A DNA stretch of 28,258 bases from a virus, in the IMG/VR virus record IMGVR_UViG_3300042380_000649, positions 1 through 28,258 of that record. One strand, written 5' to 3'. Positions 15,503 through 22,835 of the stretch are shown piece by piece. A model generated the notes under the pieces. That model was not told where the DNA came from, did not search any database, and saw only the letters and a list, made by a program, of their open reading frames with translations. Made by a program: the position numbers and the translations under genes. Positions within the stretch are counted from its first letter, which is position 1. Every line of letters begins with the position of its first letter.

Positions 15503-16030
15503 ATGGCCGAAGGCTTCCTCCTTGGTCCGAACCTGCTCTCGCAGATACGACGCACGATCGACCGCGTCGATGGGGAGCCTATCGGCTCAGGTTTTCGGCG
15601 CGCTCAGATCACCATCGAGGGCGAGGGTCCGCGGTCGGCGAAGGTGTTTCGGATTTGCACGTTCACCGGATCGTGGGCGATCGGCGAGACGAAACCAGTC
15701 GAGTTCAGGTATCAGACGACAACGCCGAATACGGTAAATGCCACGAATCTTTTCTTCCCGTGGGCAACGACATCCACCGGAGCGTCCACCGAGTGCGCAA
15801 TCGCGAAGGACGGCACGGCGTGGTTCTTGATTGACGTGCCGTTTGAAACAGCGACGGCTGTATTCGTCGGGGCGACATCCACACTATCAATGGTAAGCGA
15901 CGTGCAGATCGCGGCCGTTCTCAGAACTTCCGATTGCACGATCGTCGTCTCCAAGACGCAATCGACAGCGAGCATAATCGCTATCGTGTCTACTTTCACT
16001 TCATCATTTACGCGATTCAGGGTGACGTGA
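15503..16030 (+). CDS. Putative tail protein, unknown family
   Basis: This 175-residue protein starts one base after the previous stop, with only a weak GAGG 12 bases upstream. It has a helical N-terminus (FLLGPNLLSQIRRTIDRVDG) and then beta strands, including KVFRICTFTGSWAIGETKPVEF and TAWFLIDVPFETATAVFVG. The GSWAIGETKPVEF block is a pattern I have seen in phage tail-region proteins that precede fibres, but I cannot name a family. The stop overlaps the next start (TGATG). GC content and codon choice are more relaxed here than in the head module. Confidence 0.6.
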   Translation: MAEGFLLGPNLLSQIRRTIDRVDGEPIGSGFRRAQITIEGEGPRSAKVFRICTFTGSWAIGETKPVEFRYQTTTPNTVNATNLFFPWATTSTGASTECAIAKDGTAWFLIDVPFETATAVFVGATSTLSMVSDVQIAAVLRTSDCTIVVSKTQSTASIIAIVSTFTSSFTRFRVT

Positions 16031-16641
16031 TGGCGTGCCCGTGCTGCGCGTGCAGGATTTGCTACGCTTCGTTTTCCAGCATTACTGCTGCCGCTGCGAC
16101 TGGCGTGATCGCGGTAGATAAAGGCCAGATAAGCATCAACATTTCCGGCGGTCCTATTGTTGCGAGGACGGCAACGGCAACACAATATCTGCGTGGGTTT
16201 TCAGGCTCGGCATACGACTGGCCGTGCCTGACAACGCCCGGATCAAATTCTGTTGTGGCGCTAAAAGAAGAATCAGAAGATGCAGCCTATGAAATCGCGC
16301 TGTCCGCGCCGGCTAGCAGAATAGTGATGCCGATAATATCGCTCGGTGCATTTTTAAGGCTAGGGCCAGAACTTCCGCCACTCGTCAACAAGTCGGTGAC
16401 GTGGCAATTTTCAGAAGAACTCTCCATTTACAGCCAAGGCGCACACACGTTTTTCGGCCAGTGCGAGCAGCCCGGGCAGTGCCTGCAAGGAGCCGGAGCG
16501 ACGCTGACGGGCCTTGAAGGGAGCGGGATAATACAATTCACCGGAGAGATATCCGCATTGACGCTGTCCGTCGTCGGCCCGAGCGAGAACTACAACGCAT
16601 TCGGAATCGGGATTCCATGCGAAACAAATCCTCTGCCGTGA
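16030..16641 (+). CDS. Cys-rich N-terminus tail-region protein
   Basis: This 203-residue protein begins MACPCCACRICYASF, with five cysteines in the first eleven residues. A beta-rich body follows (GVIAVDKGQISINISGGPIV, SRIVMPIISLGAFLRLGP, VTWQFSEELSIYSQG, SGIIQFTGEISALTLSVVGP). Two more cysteines lie in FGQCEQPGQCLQG. The N-terminal cluster could bind a metal or form disulfides in the particle. It is not a lipobox, because no hydrophobic signal segment precedes it. The ATG overlaps the previous stop. The role is unknown; by position it is a tail-tip or fibre-adaptor protein. Confidence 0.6.
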   Translation: MACPCCACRICYASFSSITAAAATGVIAVDKGQISINISGGPIVARTATATQYLRGFSGSAYDWPCLTTPGSNSVVALKEESEDAAYEIALSAPASRIVMPIISLGAFLRLGPELPPLVNKSVTWQFSEELSIYSQGAHTFFGQCEQPGQCLQGAGATLTGLEGSGIIQFTGEISALTLSVVGPSENYNAFGIGIPCETNPLP

Positions 16642-17078
16642 TAACAACACACAGGGACAATCTGAACAGTCGGTGTATTCAGCGCGGCTACGCCATCGAC
16701 GATGTGATGCCGTGCGTCGTCGCGCAGAACGGCGACCAGTGGACAATCGACACCGAGCACCCTGCCTACCCGAGGCACCCGAAGCCGGGCTACGAGCAGC
16801 CATTGCCGCCGCCATCGTCCGGCCCCGGCACCGAACTCTCAAGACTCCTAAAGCGATTCGGCATCGAGCCGACGCCGACCTGCCAGTGCCGAGCAAAGGC
16901 CGCCGAGATGGACGCATGGGGGCCGGATGAATGCGAGAAGCCGGAACGCATTGATGAGGTCGTCGCCGTGATGCGTGCGGAAGCGGAGGCTCGCGGCCTC
17001 CCGTTTCTTGACGTGGCCGGCCGAATGCTCGTCCGCCGAGCGATCAAGAACGCCCGCAGAAAGGCTAAAATGGACTAA
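16638..17078 (+). CDS. Conserved phage protein with a CxC motif, unknown function
   Basis: The GTG at 16638 overlaps the previous stop (GTGA), giving about 146 residues. An in-frame ATG at 16617 would add seven residues and overlap by 25 bases. The first half (RCIQRGYAIDDVMPCVVAQNGDQWTID, then TEHPAYP) resembles a short phage domain. The second half has a motif block that recurs in phage genomes: GTELSRLLKRFGIEPTPTCQCRAK, AEMDAWGPDECE, then a helix EVVAVMRAEAEARGLPFLDVAGRMLVRRAI and a basic end. The CQC plus DEC cysteines could bind zinc. The recurrence of this domain is from memory, and its function is not known to me. It sits just before the fibre genes. Confidence 0.65.
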   Translation: MITTHRDNLNSRCIQRGYAIDDVMPCVVAQNGDQWTIDTEHPAYPRHPKPGYEQPLPPPSSGPGTELSRLLKRFGIEPTPTCQCRAKAAEMDAWGPDECEKPERIDEVVAVMRAEAEARGLPFLDVAGRMLVRRAIKNARRKAKMD

Positions 17079-17446
17079 TGGCTACTTTCGCGCAACTACC
17101 GGGCACCCTCGACGCGACTTTTGTGGCTGGAGATGAGGTCGCCATCGCGCTCGACTTCGATCGCGACCTCACCGGGTACACGATCACGACGGCCGTCTAC
17201 GTCACCGCTGTCTACGCCTCCGGCGGCGGCGGGACCGGGTTCGTGACAGGCATCGGCGCGACGGCGGCCACCTTCTCAATCTCGAACACGAACCTCGCGG
17301 CGGGTCAGATCACGATCGGTCTCTCCGAGGTGCAGACCGCGGCGCTCTCGCCGGCAATCGCCTACCGCTGGTACTTGCGGTGGGTTGATACCGGGCAGGT
17401 CACGAGGACCGTTCTCTCCGGCACCGTGACAGTGGCGAACCCATGA
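17078..17446 (+). CDS. Small beta-sandwich tail protein preceding the fibre
   Basis: This 122-residue protein starts in a TAATG overlap, with AAAGG upstream. It is composed of Thr/Val/Ala strands: ATFVAGDEVAIALDFDRDLTGYTI, AATFSISNTNLAAGQITIGLS, IAYRWYLRWVDTGQVTRTVLSGTVTV. The RWYLRWVD and GTVTV end is typical of small baseplate or fibre-network proteins next to tail fibres in many phages. It ends in an ATGA overlap with the fibre gene. This points to a fibre adaptor or fibre-associated role. No enzyme motif is present. Confidence 0.65.
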   Translation: MATFAQLPGTLDATFVAGDEVAIALDFDRDLTGYTITTAVYVTAVYASGGGGTGFVTGIGATAATFSISNTNLAAGQITIGLSEVQTAALSPAIAYRWYLRWVDTGQVTRTVLSGTVTVANP

Positions 17447-19968
17447 GCATCAACGTCACGGTCGTCGGGACGACGAACGTCGTTGCCAGCGTGGCCGAGA
17501 CGACCATCGGCGTCTCCGTCGGCTCGCCGGGGTCGGTTGACGTCGGCATCGGGACGATGGTCGCCCAAGCCGTGACCGGCCTGCTCGTGGCCGGCGGGAA
17601 CAACGTCACCGTCACAACCACTAGCGGCGTCTTCACGATCGCCGCCGCCGACGCTCCGGTCTCGAGCGTCAACGGGAAGACCGGCGCGGTCGTTCTGAAC
17701 GCCACCGACGTCGGGGCCGCCAGCAACACGCACGGCCACTCCTACGTCCAGAGTCTCAACAGCCTCACTGGGACGCTCAACGTCCTCGCCGGCAGCAACA
17801 TCACGATCTCGACGTCATCGAGCGGGATCACGATCGTCGGCTCGGCCGGCGGCGGGACGGCCGGCGGGGCCGTCTCGAGCGTCAACGGCAGGACGGGGAC
17901 GATCACGCTCGTCTCAACTGACGTCTCGGCCGCCTCGGCCAGCCATACGCACGTTGCCGCGAACATCACGGACTTTGCTACAGAAGCCGCCAAATATGGC
18001 CCAGTCTCTAGCGTCAACGGGCGGACTGGGACGGTCACGCTCGTCGCGACCGATGTCTCCGCGGCCTCCTCGGCGCACGCCCACTCCTACGTCCAGAGCC
18101 TAAACGCCCAGACCGGCACGCTCTCGATCGTGGCAGGCGACAACGTCACGATCTCGACGTCCGCCGGGTTCATCACGATCACTGGGTCTGCCGGAGGGAC
18201 CGGCGGCGGCTCGGTGACCAGCGTCAACGGCAGGACCGGAGCCGTCACGCTGGTCTCGACTGACGTGTCGGCCGCGAGCGCCGTCCATTCGCACGTTGCC
18301 GCGAACATCACGGACTTCACGACCGAGGCCGCAAAGGTCGGCCCGGTGTCGAGCGTCAACGGCCGGACAGGCACGGTCACGCTCGTGGCCTCCGATGTCT
18401 CCGCAGCCTCGGCCAGCCATACGCACGTCGCTGCGAACATCACCGACTTTGCGACCGAAGCGGCCAAGGTCGGACCCGTGTCGAGCGTCAACGGTAAGAC
18501 CGGCACTGTCACTCTGGTCTCGACAGACGTATCCGCGGCCAGTGCCGTCCACACGCACGTTGCCGCGAACGTCACTGACTTTGCGACCGAAGCGGCCAAG
18601 TATGGCCCAGTGTCCTCGGTCAACGGCAAGACCGGCACGGTCACGCTGGTCTCGACCGACGTCTCCGCTGCCAGCGCCAGCCATACGCACGTCGCGGCGA
18701 ATATCACGGACTTCGTGACCGAAGCGGCCAAGGTCGGACCCGTCTCTGGCGTCAACGGACGCACTGGCACGGTCACCCTTGTATCAACCGACGTCTCTGC
18801 GGCCAGTGCGAGCCACACTCACGTTGCCGCTGATGTGACCGACTTCGTCACGGAAGCGGCCAAATACGGCCCCGTGTCCAGCGTCAACGGCCGCACTGGC
18901 ACGGTCACGCTGGTCTCGACGGACATCTCGGCGGCCTCGGCCGTCCACACGCACGTTGCGGCGAGCATTACGGACTTCGTCACGGAAGCGGCCAAATACG
19001 GCCCGGTCTCCAGCGTCAATGGACGCACAGGCACGATCACGCTCGTCTCGACGGATGTCTCCGCAGCCTCCGCCAGTCATACGCACGTCGTTGCCAACAT
19101 CACGGACTTCGGCGCCGGCGTGCTGGCGAACCAATCGGTATCCAGCGTCAACGGACGCACGGGCACGATCACGCTCGTCTCAACCGATGTCTCGGCGGCC
19201 TCCGCCAGTCACACACACGTCGCTGCGAGCATCACGGACTTCGTGACCGAGGCCGCGAAGGTCGGCCCGGTCTCGAGCGTCAACGGCAAGACAGGGACGA
19301 TCACGCTCGTGGCGACCGACGTGTCGGCCGCGAAAACCGTCCTCGCCGTAGAGACGCGAGGCCCGCTGGCGATCGAGAACAACTACAACGCCGGCACGTC
19401 CGACATCGTGCGGATTTCTGCGACGGCCGCCACGGAGATCACGGGCCTGTCGGGCGGCCAGTCCGGCGTCGTCAAGTTGCTCGTCAACGTCGGCACGAAC
19501 GACGTCACGTTCGTCTCCGACTCCGTGGAGAGCGAGTCGTCGAACCGGATCACGATCGTCGGCGGCAATAAGAAACTCAGCCGCGGCGAGGCGGCGTCGG
19601 CGTTCTACGATCCGACGAGCAACATCTGGCGGATCATCAGCGACCCGCCGTCGGCTCCGGCGTACTCGTGGACAACTTTGTCCATCACCGCCGCCCTCAA
19701 CAACTACAACCCCGGCACGCACACCGTCCTGCGTCTCAGTGCGAACTCGGCGCATCTGGTGACCGGCTTCTCCGGCGGCGGCGAAGGCTCCATCCTTCGG
19801 CTCATCAACGTCGCCACGCATACCGTCACGCTCGTCCACGCCTCGACGGCGAGCGACTCGTCCAACCGGCTCCTGCTCGACACGGGGACCGACCGCACGC
19901 TGGACGAGGATCAGCAGGCCGAACTGCTCTACGACCCGGTCTCGCTGCGCTGGCGGGTCACCCCGTGA
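17443..19968 (+). CDS. Repeat-built tail fibre with HxH metal-site array
   Basis: This 841-residue protein has an N-terminal 72-residue part that probably attaches to the tail. Twelve repeats follow, beginning VSSVNG(R/K)TG and mostly 44 residues long. Repeats 1 and 3 are longer (71 and 70 residues) and share an extra HSYVQSLN segment. Eleven repeats carry an HxH motif (HGH, HTH, HAH or HSH). In the T4 long fibre tip, HxH motifs from three chains bind iron on the trimer axis. By analogy this is a trimeric, metal-studded shaft. The C-terminus has two copies of an 86-87 residue domain (NNYN...YDP...WR), a likely receptor-binding head. Ends overlap both neighbours. Confidence 0.9.
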   Translation: MSINVTVVGTTNVVASVAETTIGVSVGSPGSVDVGIGTMVAQAVTGLLVAGGNNVTVTTTSGVFTIAAADAPVSSVNGKTGAVVLNATDVGAASNTHGHSYVQSLNSLTGTLNVLAGSNITISTSSSGITIVGSAGGGTAGGAVSSVNGRTGTITLVSTDVSAASASHTHVAANITDFATEAAKYGPVSSVNGRTGTVTLVATDVSAASSAHAHSYVQSLNAQTGTLSIVAGDNVTISTSAGFITITGSAGGTGGGSVTSVNGRTGAVTLVSTDVSAASAVHSHVAANITDFTTEAAKVGPVSSVNGRTGTVTLVASDVSAASASHTHVAANITDFATEAAKVGPVSSVNGKTGTVTLVSTDVSAASAVHTHVAANVTDFATEAAKYGPVSSVNGKTGTVTLVSTDVSAASASHTHVAANITDFVTEAAKVGPVSGVNGRTGTVTLVSTDVSAASASHTHVAADVTDFVTEAAKYGPVSSVNGRTGTVTLVSTDISAASAVHTHVAASITDFVTEAAKYGPVSSVNGRTGTITLVSTDVSAASASHTHVVANITDFGAGVLANQSVSSVNGRTGTITLVSTDVSAASASHTHVAASITDFVTEAAKVGPVSSVNGKTGTITLVATDVSAAKTVLAVETRGPLAIENNYNAGTSDIVRISATAATEITGLSGGQSGVVKLLVNVGTNDVTFVSDSVESESSNRITIVGGNKKLSRGEAASAFYDPTSNIWRIISDPPSAPAYSWTTLSITAALNNYNPGTHTVLRLSANSAHLVTGFSGGGEGSILRLINVATHTVTLVHASTASDSSNRLLLDTGTDRTLDEDQQAELLYDPVSLRWRVTP
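17659..19323 (+). repeat. Tail fibre coding repeats (12 units, mostly 132 bp)
   Basis: Units start at 17659, 17872, 18004, 18214, 18346, 18478, 18610, 18742, 18874, 19006, 19138 and 19270. From 18214 to 19269 there are eight 132-bp units in a row. Units 1+2 and 3+4 form a larger duplication of 345 and 342 bp. Protein identity between units is higher than DNA identity because many codons differ silently. The twelfth unit lacks the HxH motif. Confidence 0.9.
19378..19959 (+). repeat. Duplicated C-terminal fibre domain
   Basis: Two diverged coding copies, 19378-19635 and 19699-19959, each carry NNYN(A/P)GT at the start, ITGLSGG or VTGFSGG, ESSNR or DSSNR, and YDP...WR at the end. They are probably two beta domains at the tip of the fibre. 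Confidence 0.8.
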
Positions 19969-21131
19969 AACGCCGAGGCGTTGGGACTCGCCTCATTCGT
20001 GCGTGCGCCCTCTTGGCACGGCGTTCCTTCGCCAGCCGCCGCCTCGAGCACCGCGAGCGGTGGGCGAACGAGAACGGCCTCGACAGGGACCGTGCCGTCC
20101 AGTGGGTCGTCGAGGAGGCCGCGAGGTTCGGCGTCCCGTGCGAAGAGGGTGTGGCCCTCCGCCTCTACGTCGCAGCGGCCCGGCACGCGATCCGGTCGCA
20201 GCGGTATCAGGTGGCCGCGCCTGAGCGGAGGCCACGGACGGAGCGGACTGTGCTCCCCGGCGAACTGGCTATCGTCACCTGTCACTTCAACCCGGCCGGA
20301 TACAGGTCGCTCAGGGACAACTACCTTCGATTCATGCACGAGATGCGGTGGTGGGGCGTGCCGACGTTCGTCGCCGAGGTCGCCTACGAAGGGCAGGATT
20401 TCGTCGACAACGACGCCTTCCTGAAACTCCGCGGGACAGACCGGAACGTCCTGTGGCAGAAGGAACGCCTGCTCAACCTGCTGGTCGAGAAACTCCCAGA
20501 GCAGTACGACAAGGTCGCGTGGATCGACGCGGACGTGCTGTTCTTCGACCGCTCGTGGGTTCAACGCACACGCGAAAAACTGGAGTACGATCCCGTCATC
20601 CAACTGTGGAATCGCTGGCACTGCATCGACTCTGCCGGTCGCGTTGGCGAGGTGCTGTGGGGCGTCGGCGACGACGCATGGCGATACCTGTCTCGGCCCG
20701 CGTGCCCGGGAGGCGCATGGGCGGCCCGCAGGTCGGTCTTCCCGCTCTACGATCGCCACATTCTCGGCTCCGGCGACGCGATGTCGCTTGTGGCGTGGTG
20801 CGGCCGGCTGGACCGCCTCGCGATCAAATACTCGAGCGAGGTCATGCGGGAGGATTTCGCCGCATGGGCCGAAGACGCTCACCTGAAGGTGCAGGGACGC
20901 ATCGGGACGCTCGAAAGCGACGCGATCCACCTCCACCACGGCTCGAGGTCGCGGCGGCTCTACGTCGACCGCTGGAAGCCTGCCCTGAAGTGGGGCTTCG
21001 ACCCGCGCCGGCACGTCGAGATCGACGAGTCCGGCCTGCTAGCATGGACAGCGTCTGCCCCCCCGCAACTGCGAAAATGGGTGGCCGAATACTTCCTCGT
21101 CCGCGACGAGGATGGCGAAAATCTCACTTGA
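19965..21131 (+). CDS. GT-A type glycosyltransferase with N-terminal extension
   Basis: This 388-residue protein starts at a GTG that overlaps the fibre stop (GTGA). Residues 1-95 are a basic helical extension of unknown role. From residue 100 a GT-A like domain begins with ELAIVTCHFNPAGYRSLRDNYL. It continues with WQKERLLNLLVEKLPEQYDKVAWIDADVLF, where DAD at residues 188-190 is the expected metal/nucleotide-sugar motif. Later LWGVGDDAWRYL, CPGGAWAARRSVFP and AIHLHHG (a His-rich end-motif) fit the acceptor side. The gene follows the fibre directly, so transfer of sugar to the fibre or to the glycan made by the cassette downstream is a reasonable inference. The substrate is unknown. Confidence 0.75.
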   Translation: MKRRGVGTRLIRACALLARRSFASRRLEHRERWANENGLDRDRAVQWVVEEAARFGVPCEEGVALRLYVAAARHAIRSQRYQVAAPERRPRTERTVLPGELAIVTCHFNPAGYRSLRDNYLRFMHEMRWWGVPTFVAEVAYEGQDFVDNDAFLKLRGTDRNVLWQKERLLNLLVEKLPEQYDKVAWIDADVLFFDRSWVQRTREKLEYDPVIQLWNRWHCIDSAGRVGEVLWGVGDDAWRYLSRPACPGGAWAARRSVFPLYDRHILGSGDAMSLVAWCGRLDRLAIKYSSEVMREDFAAWAEDAHLKVQGRIGTLESDAIHLHHGSRSRRLYVDRWKPALKWGFDPRRHVEIDESGLLAWTASAPPQLRKWVAEYFLVRDEDGENLT

Positions 21132-21164
21132 CCGCCACTAGACTTCCCAAAGACACTATTCACG

Positions 21165-21470
21165 ATGCCGGCGACCCACCACTTCCTGATCGCAGGCGCC
21201 CGCTGGGTGTGGCGGTATAGCCGCCTCCGCGGGCAGGCGGCCGGGTGGGCGTACCTGCCGAATCCGAACAAGCCCGACGAGCCGTCGGTGCGGAAGGTCT
21301 TGATCGACTCGCGGCTGAAAGGTCGGACTCGCATGGAGACCGAAATCCACGAGGCGCTCCATGTATGCTTCCCGCAGATGTCCGAGGAAGTGATCACGAC
21401 GAGCGCCCGCGACGTGAGCAGAATCCTCTGGTTCTTAGGCTACCGCCTCCAAGAGGACAAGCAGCCGTGA
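21165..21470 (+). CDS. Small HExxH protein, putative phage metallopeptidase
   Basis: This 101-residue protein has H62-E63-A-L-H66 in METEIHEALHVCFPQMSEE, the zinc-binding and catalytic motif of gluzincin/minigluzincin peptidases. ITTSARDVSRILWFLGYRL follows and could carry the third ligand in a helix. The first half is strand-rich (TRMETE preceded by VRKVLIDSRL). Short proteins of this kind are common in phage genomes and have no known substrate. It is separated from the glycosyltransferase by 33 bases and ends in a GTGA overlap with the acyltransferase. It might process a virion protein, or it may be inactive. Confidence 0.6.
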   Translation: MPATHHFLIAGARWVWRYSRLRGQAAGWAYLPNPNKPDEPSVRKVLIDSRLKGRTRMETEIHEALHVCFPQMSEEVITTSARDVSRILWFLGYRLQEDKQP

Positions 21471-22078
21471 GCAGCACGTACATCGTGGGCGCCGGCGGCT
21501 TCGGCCGCGAGGTGCTCCGCTGGGCACGGGACGCCGGCATCGACGTGGACGCCTTCCTCGACACGACCGAGGGCGTCGCGTGCGGCCTGCCGATCCTGCC
21601 CGACGACCTCGTGTTCTCACCACGCGACGTCTTCCTGTGCGGCATCGGAGAGCCGGCGCTCAAGCGGATTGTCTGCGAGCGACTCCGCAGCCGCGGGGCG
21701 CGGTTCTGGACGCTCGTTCACCCGACCGCGATCGTCACCGAGCCGGCCGCGATGGGGGAAGGATGCGTGATCTGCCCGCACGCGATCCTGAGCGTCGGCT
21801 CGTCCATCGGGCGGTTCGTGACGGTCAACTGCGCCGCGACCGTCGGCCACGACACGGTAACCGGCGACTACTGCTCGATCTCAAGCCACGCCGACATCTG
21901 TGGGCACGCGAGCCTCGGCGAGGGCGTCCTCGTCGGATCGCACGCCAGCATCCTGCCGCACGCCCACGCCGGCGACTGGTCGATCGTGGGCAGCGGCAGC
22001 GTCGTCGTCCGCGAGGCGCCGGAGCGATCCACCGTCATGGGAGTCCCTGCGGCAGTTATCTACAGGAAGCCACAATGA
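21467..22078 (+). CDS. NeuD/PglD-like sugar O- or N-acyltransferase
   Basis: This 203-residue protein starts at GTG (GTGA overlap). The N-terminal 80 residues form a small Rossmann-like sugar-nucleotide domain (YIVGAGGFGREVLRWARDAG). From about residue 85 a left-handed beta helix of hexapeptide repeats follows (HPTAIVTEPAAMGEGCVICP through MGVPAAVIY). NCAATVGHD places a histidine at residue 128, equivalent to the catalytic base of PglD. In this family the enzyme transfers an acyl group from CoA or ACP to an amino or hydroxyl group of a nucleotide sugar. The next gene is an ACP in ATGA overlap, which suggests an acyl-ACP donor. It is the first gene of the acyl-sugar cassette. Confidence 0.85.
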   Translation: MSSTYIVGAGGFGREVLRWARDAGIDVDAFLDTTEGVACGLPILPDDLVFSPRDVFLCGIGEPALKRIVCERLRSRGARFWTLVHPTAIVTEPAAMGEGCVICPHAILSVGSSIGRFVTVNCAATVGHDTVTGDYCSISSHADICGHASLGEGVLVGSHASILPHAHAGDWSIVGSGSVVVREAPERSTVMGVPAAVIYRKPQ

Positions 22079-22293
22079 GCGAGTTCTGCGAGGCGCTCGA
22101 CCAACTGGTCGAACAGCCGGCCGGCACCAGCCAGCCGGAGATGTACCTGAACCACCTTGCGGGGTGGGATTCCATGAGCGCGATGGGGTTCATGGCTATG
22201 GCGGACAAGAAGTACGGCGTGATCGTGAGCGCTGCACGGCTCATGGAAGCGAAGACCGTCGGCGACTTGGCCGCACTCGTGGGAATCCAATGA
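22075..22293 (+). CDS. Acyl carrier protein
   Basis: This 72-residue acidic helical protein has the 4'-phosphopantetheine attachment motif GWDSMSAMGFM, with the modified serine at residue 33. KKYGV and TVGDLAALVG follow, the typical helix III and IV signatures. Specialised ACPs of sugar-acylation loci look like this (WDS instead of the DSL of fatty acid ACP). It overlaps both the acyltransferase and the methyltransferase by ATGA. No phosphopantetheinyl transferase is visible in the window, so loading would rely on the host enzyme. A phage-borne ACP beside a ketosynthase and an acyltransferase points to a dedicated acyl chain. Confidence 0.85.
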   Translation: MSEFCEALDQLVEQPAGTSQPEMYLNHLAGWDSMSAMGFMAMADKKYGVIVSAARLMEAKTVGDLAALVGIQ

Positions 22294-22835
22294 GACAGTT
22301 CACGCACGACTGGCTGCCTGAGTCGTTATCGAAGCGGTGGCGGGAGTTCGTGCTCCCGCGACTCAAGCATCCGCTGCGCTGGCTGGAACTCGGCTCATAC
22401 GAGGGCCGCTCGGCGTGCTGGGTGATCGACAACGTGCTCGAGGACGAGGACGTCTTGGTCTGCGTCGATCACTGGGTGAACGCCGACGCGGAGGCGCGAT
22501 TCGACCAGAACACGGCTGGCCGGACGGAGAAGGTGAAGTCACGGACGACGCAATTCCTCGCTCGCGCGATCGCTGCCGGCGACAGTTTCGACGTCGTCTA
22601 CATCGACGCCGACCACGAGGCCAAAAACGTCTTCAAGGATGCGGCGATGACGTGGCCGCTCCTGCCGATCGGCGGCATCGGCATCTTCGACGACTACCGC
22701 TGGCAGATGCCCGCCGAGAAGTCGCACCTCCTGCCGCCGAAGCCTGCGATCGAAGCCTTCCTTGAGGTCTACGCGGGCTACATCGACGTCCTGCACAAGG
22801 ACTACCAAGTCATCTTCCAGAAGGTGGGCCGATGA
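22290..22835 (+). CDS. SAM-dependent methyltransferase, class I
   Basis: This 181-residue protein has motif I as LRWLELGSYEGRSACWVID (ELGSxEGRS), an acidic strand end DVLVCVDHW that would hold the ribose of SAM, and SFDVVYIDADHEAKNVFKDA followed by LPIGGIGIFDDYRW. This is the layout of the Methyltransf_24 type, known for sugar O-methylation and small-molecule methylation. The length is normal for a stand-alone Rossmann methyltransferase. It overlaps the ACP and the LamG gene by ATGA. By context it methylates the sugar or the acyl group made by this cassette; a virion or DNA substrate cannot be excluded. Confidence 0.82.
   Translation: MRQFTHDWLPESLSKRWREFVLPRLKHPLRWLELGSYEGRSACWVIDNVLEDEDVLVCVDHWVNADAEARFDQNTAGRTEKVKSRTTQFLARAIAAGDSFDVVYIDADHEAKNVFKDAAMTWPLLPIGGIGIFDDYRWQMPAEKSHLLPPKPAIEAFLEVYAGYIDVLHKDYQVIFQKVGR

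Noticed and set aside
18087-18818. Minus-strand frames within the fibre repeat region
   Set aside because: The repeats on the + strand keep the antisense frame open. The translated repeats mirror the fibre and carry no independent start or family motif.
17659-19323. CRISPR-like array because of regular repeats
   Set aside because: The 132-bp units are in-frame protein repeats of a tail fibre with no unique spacers.
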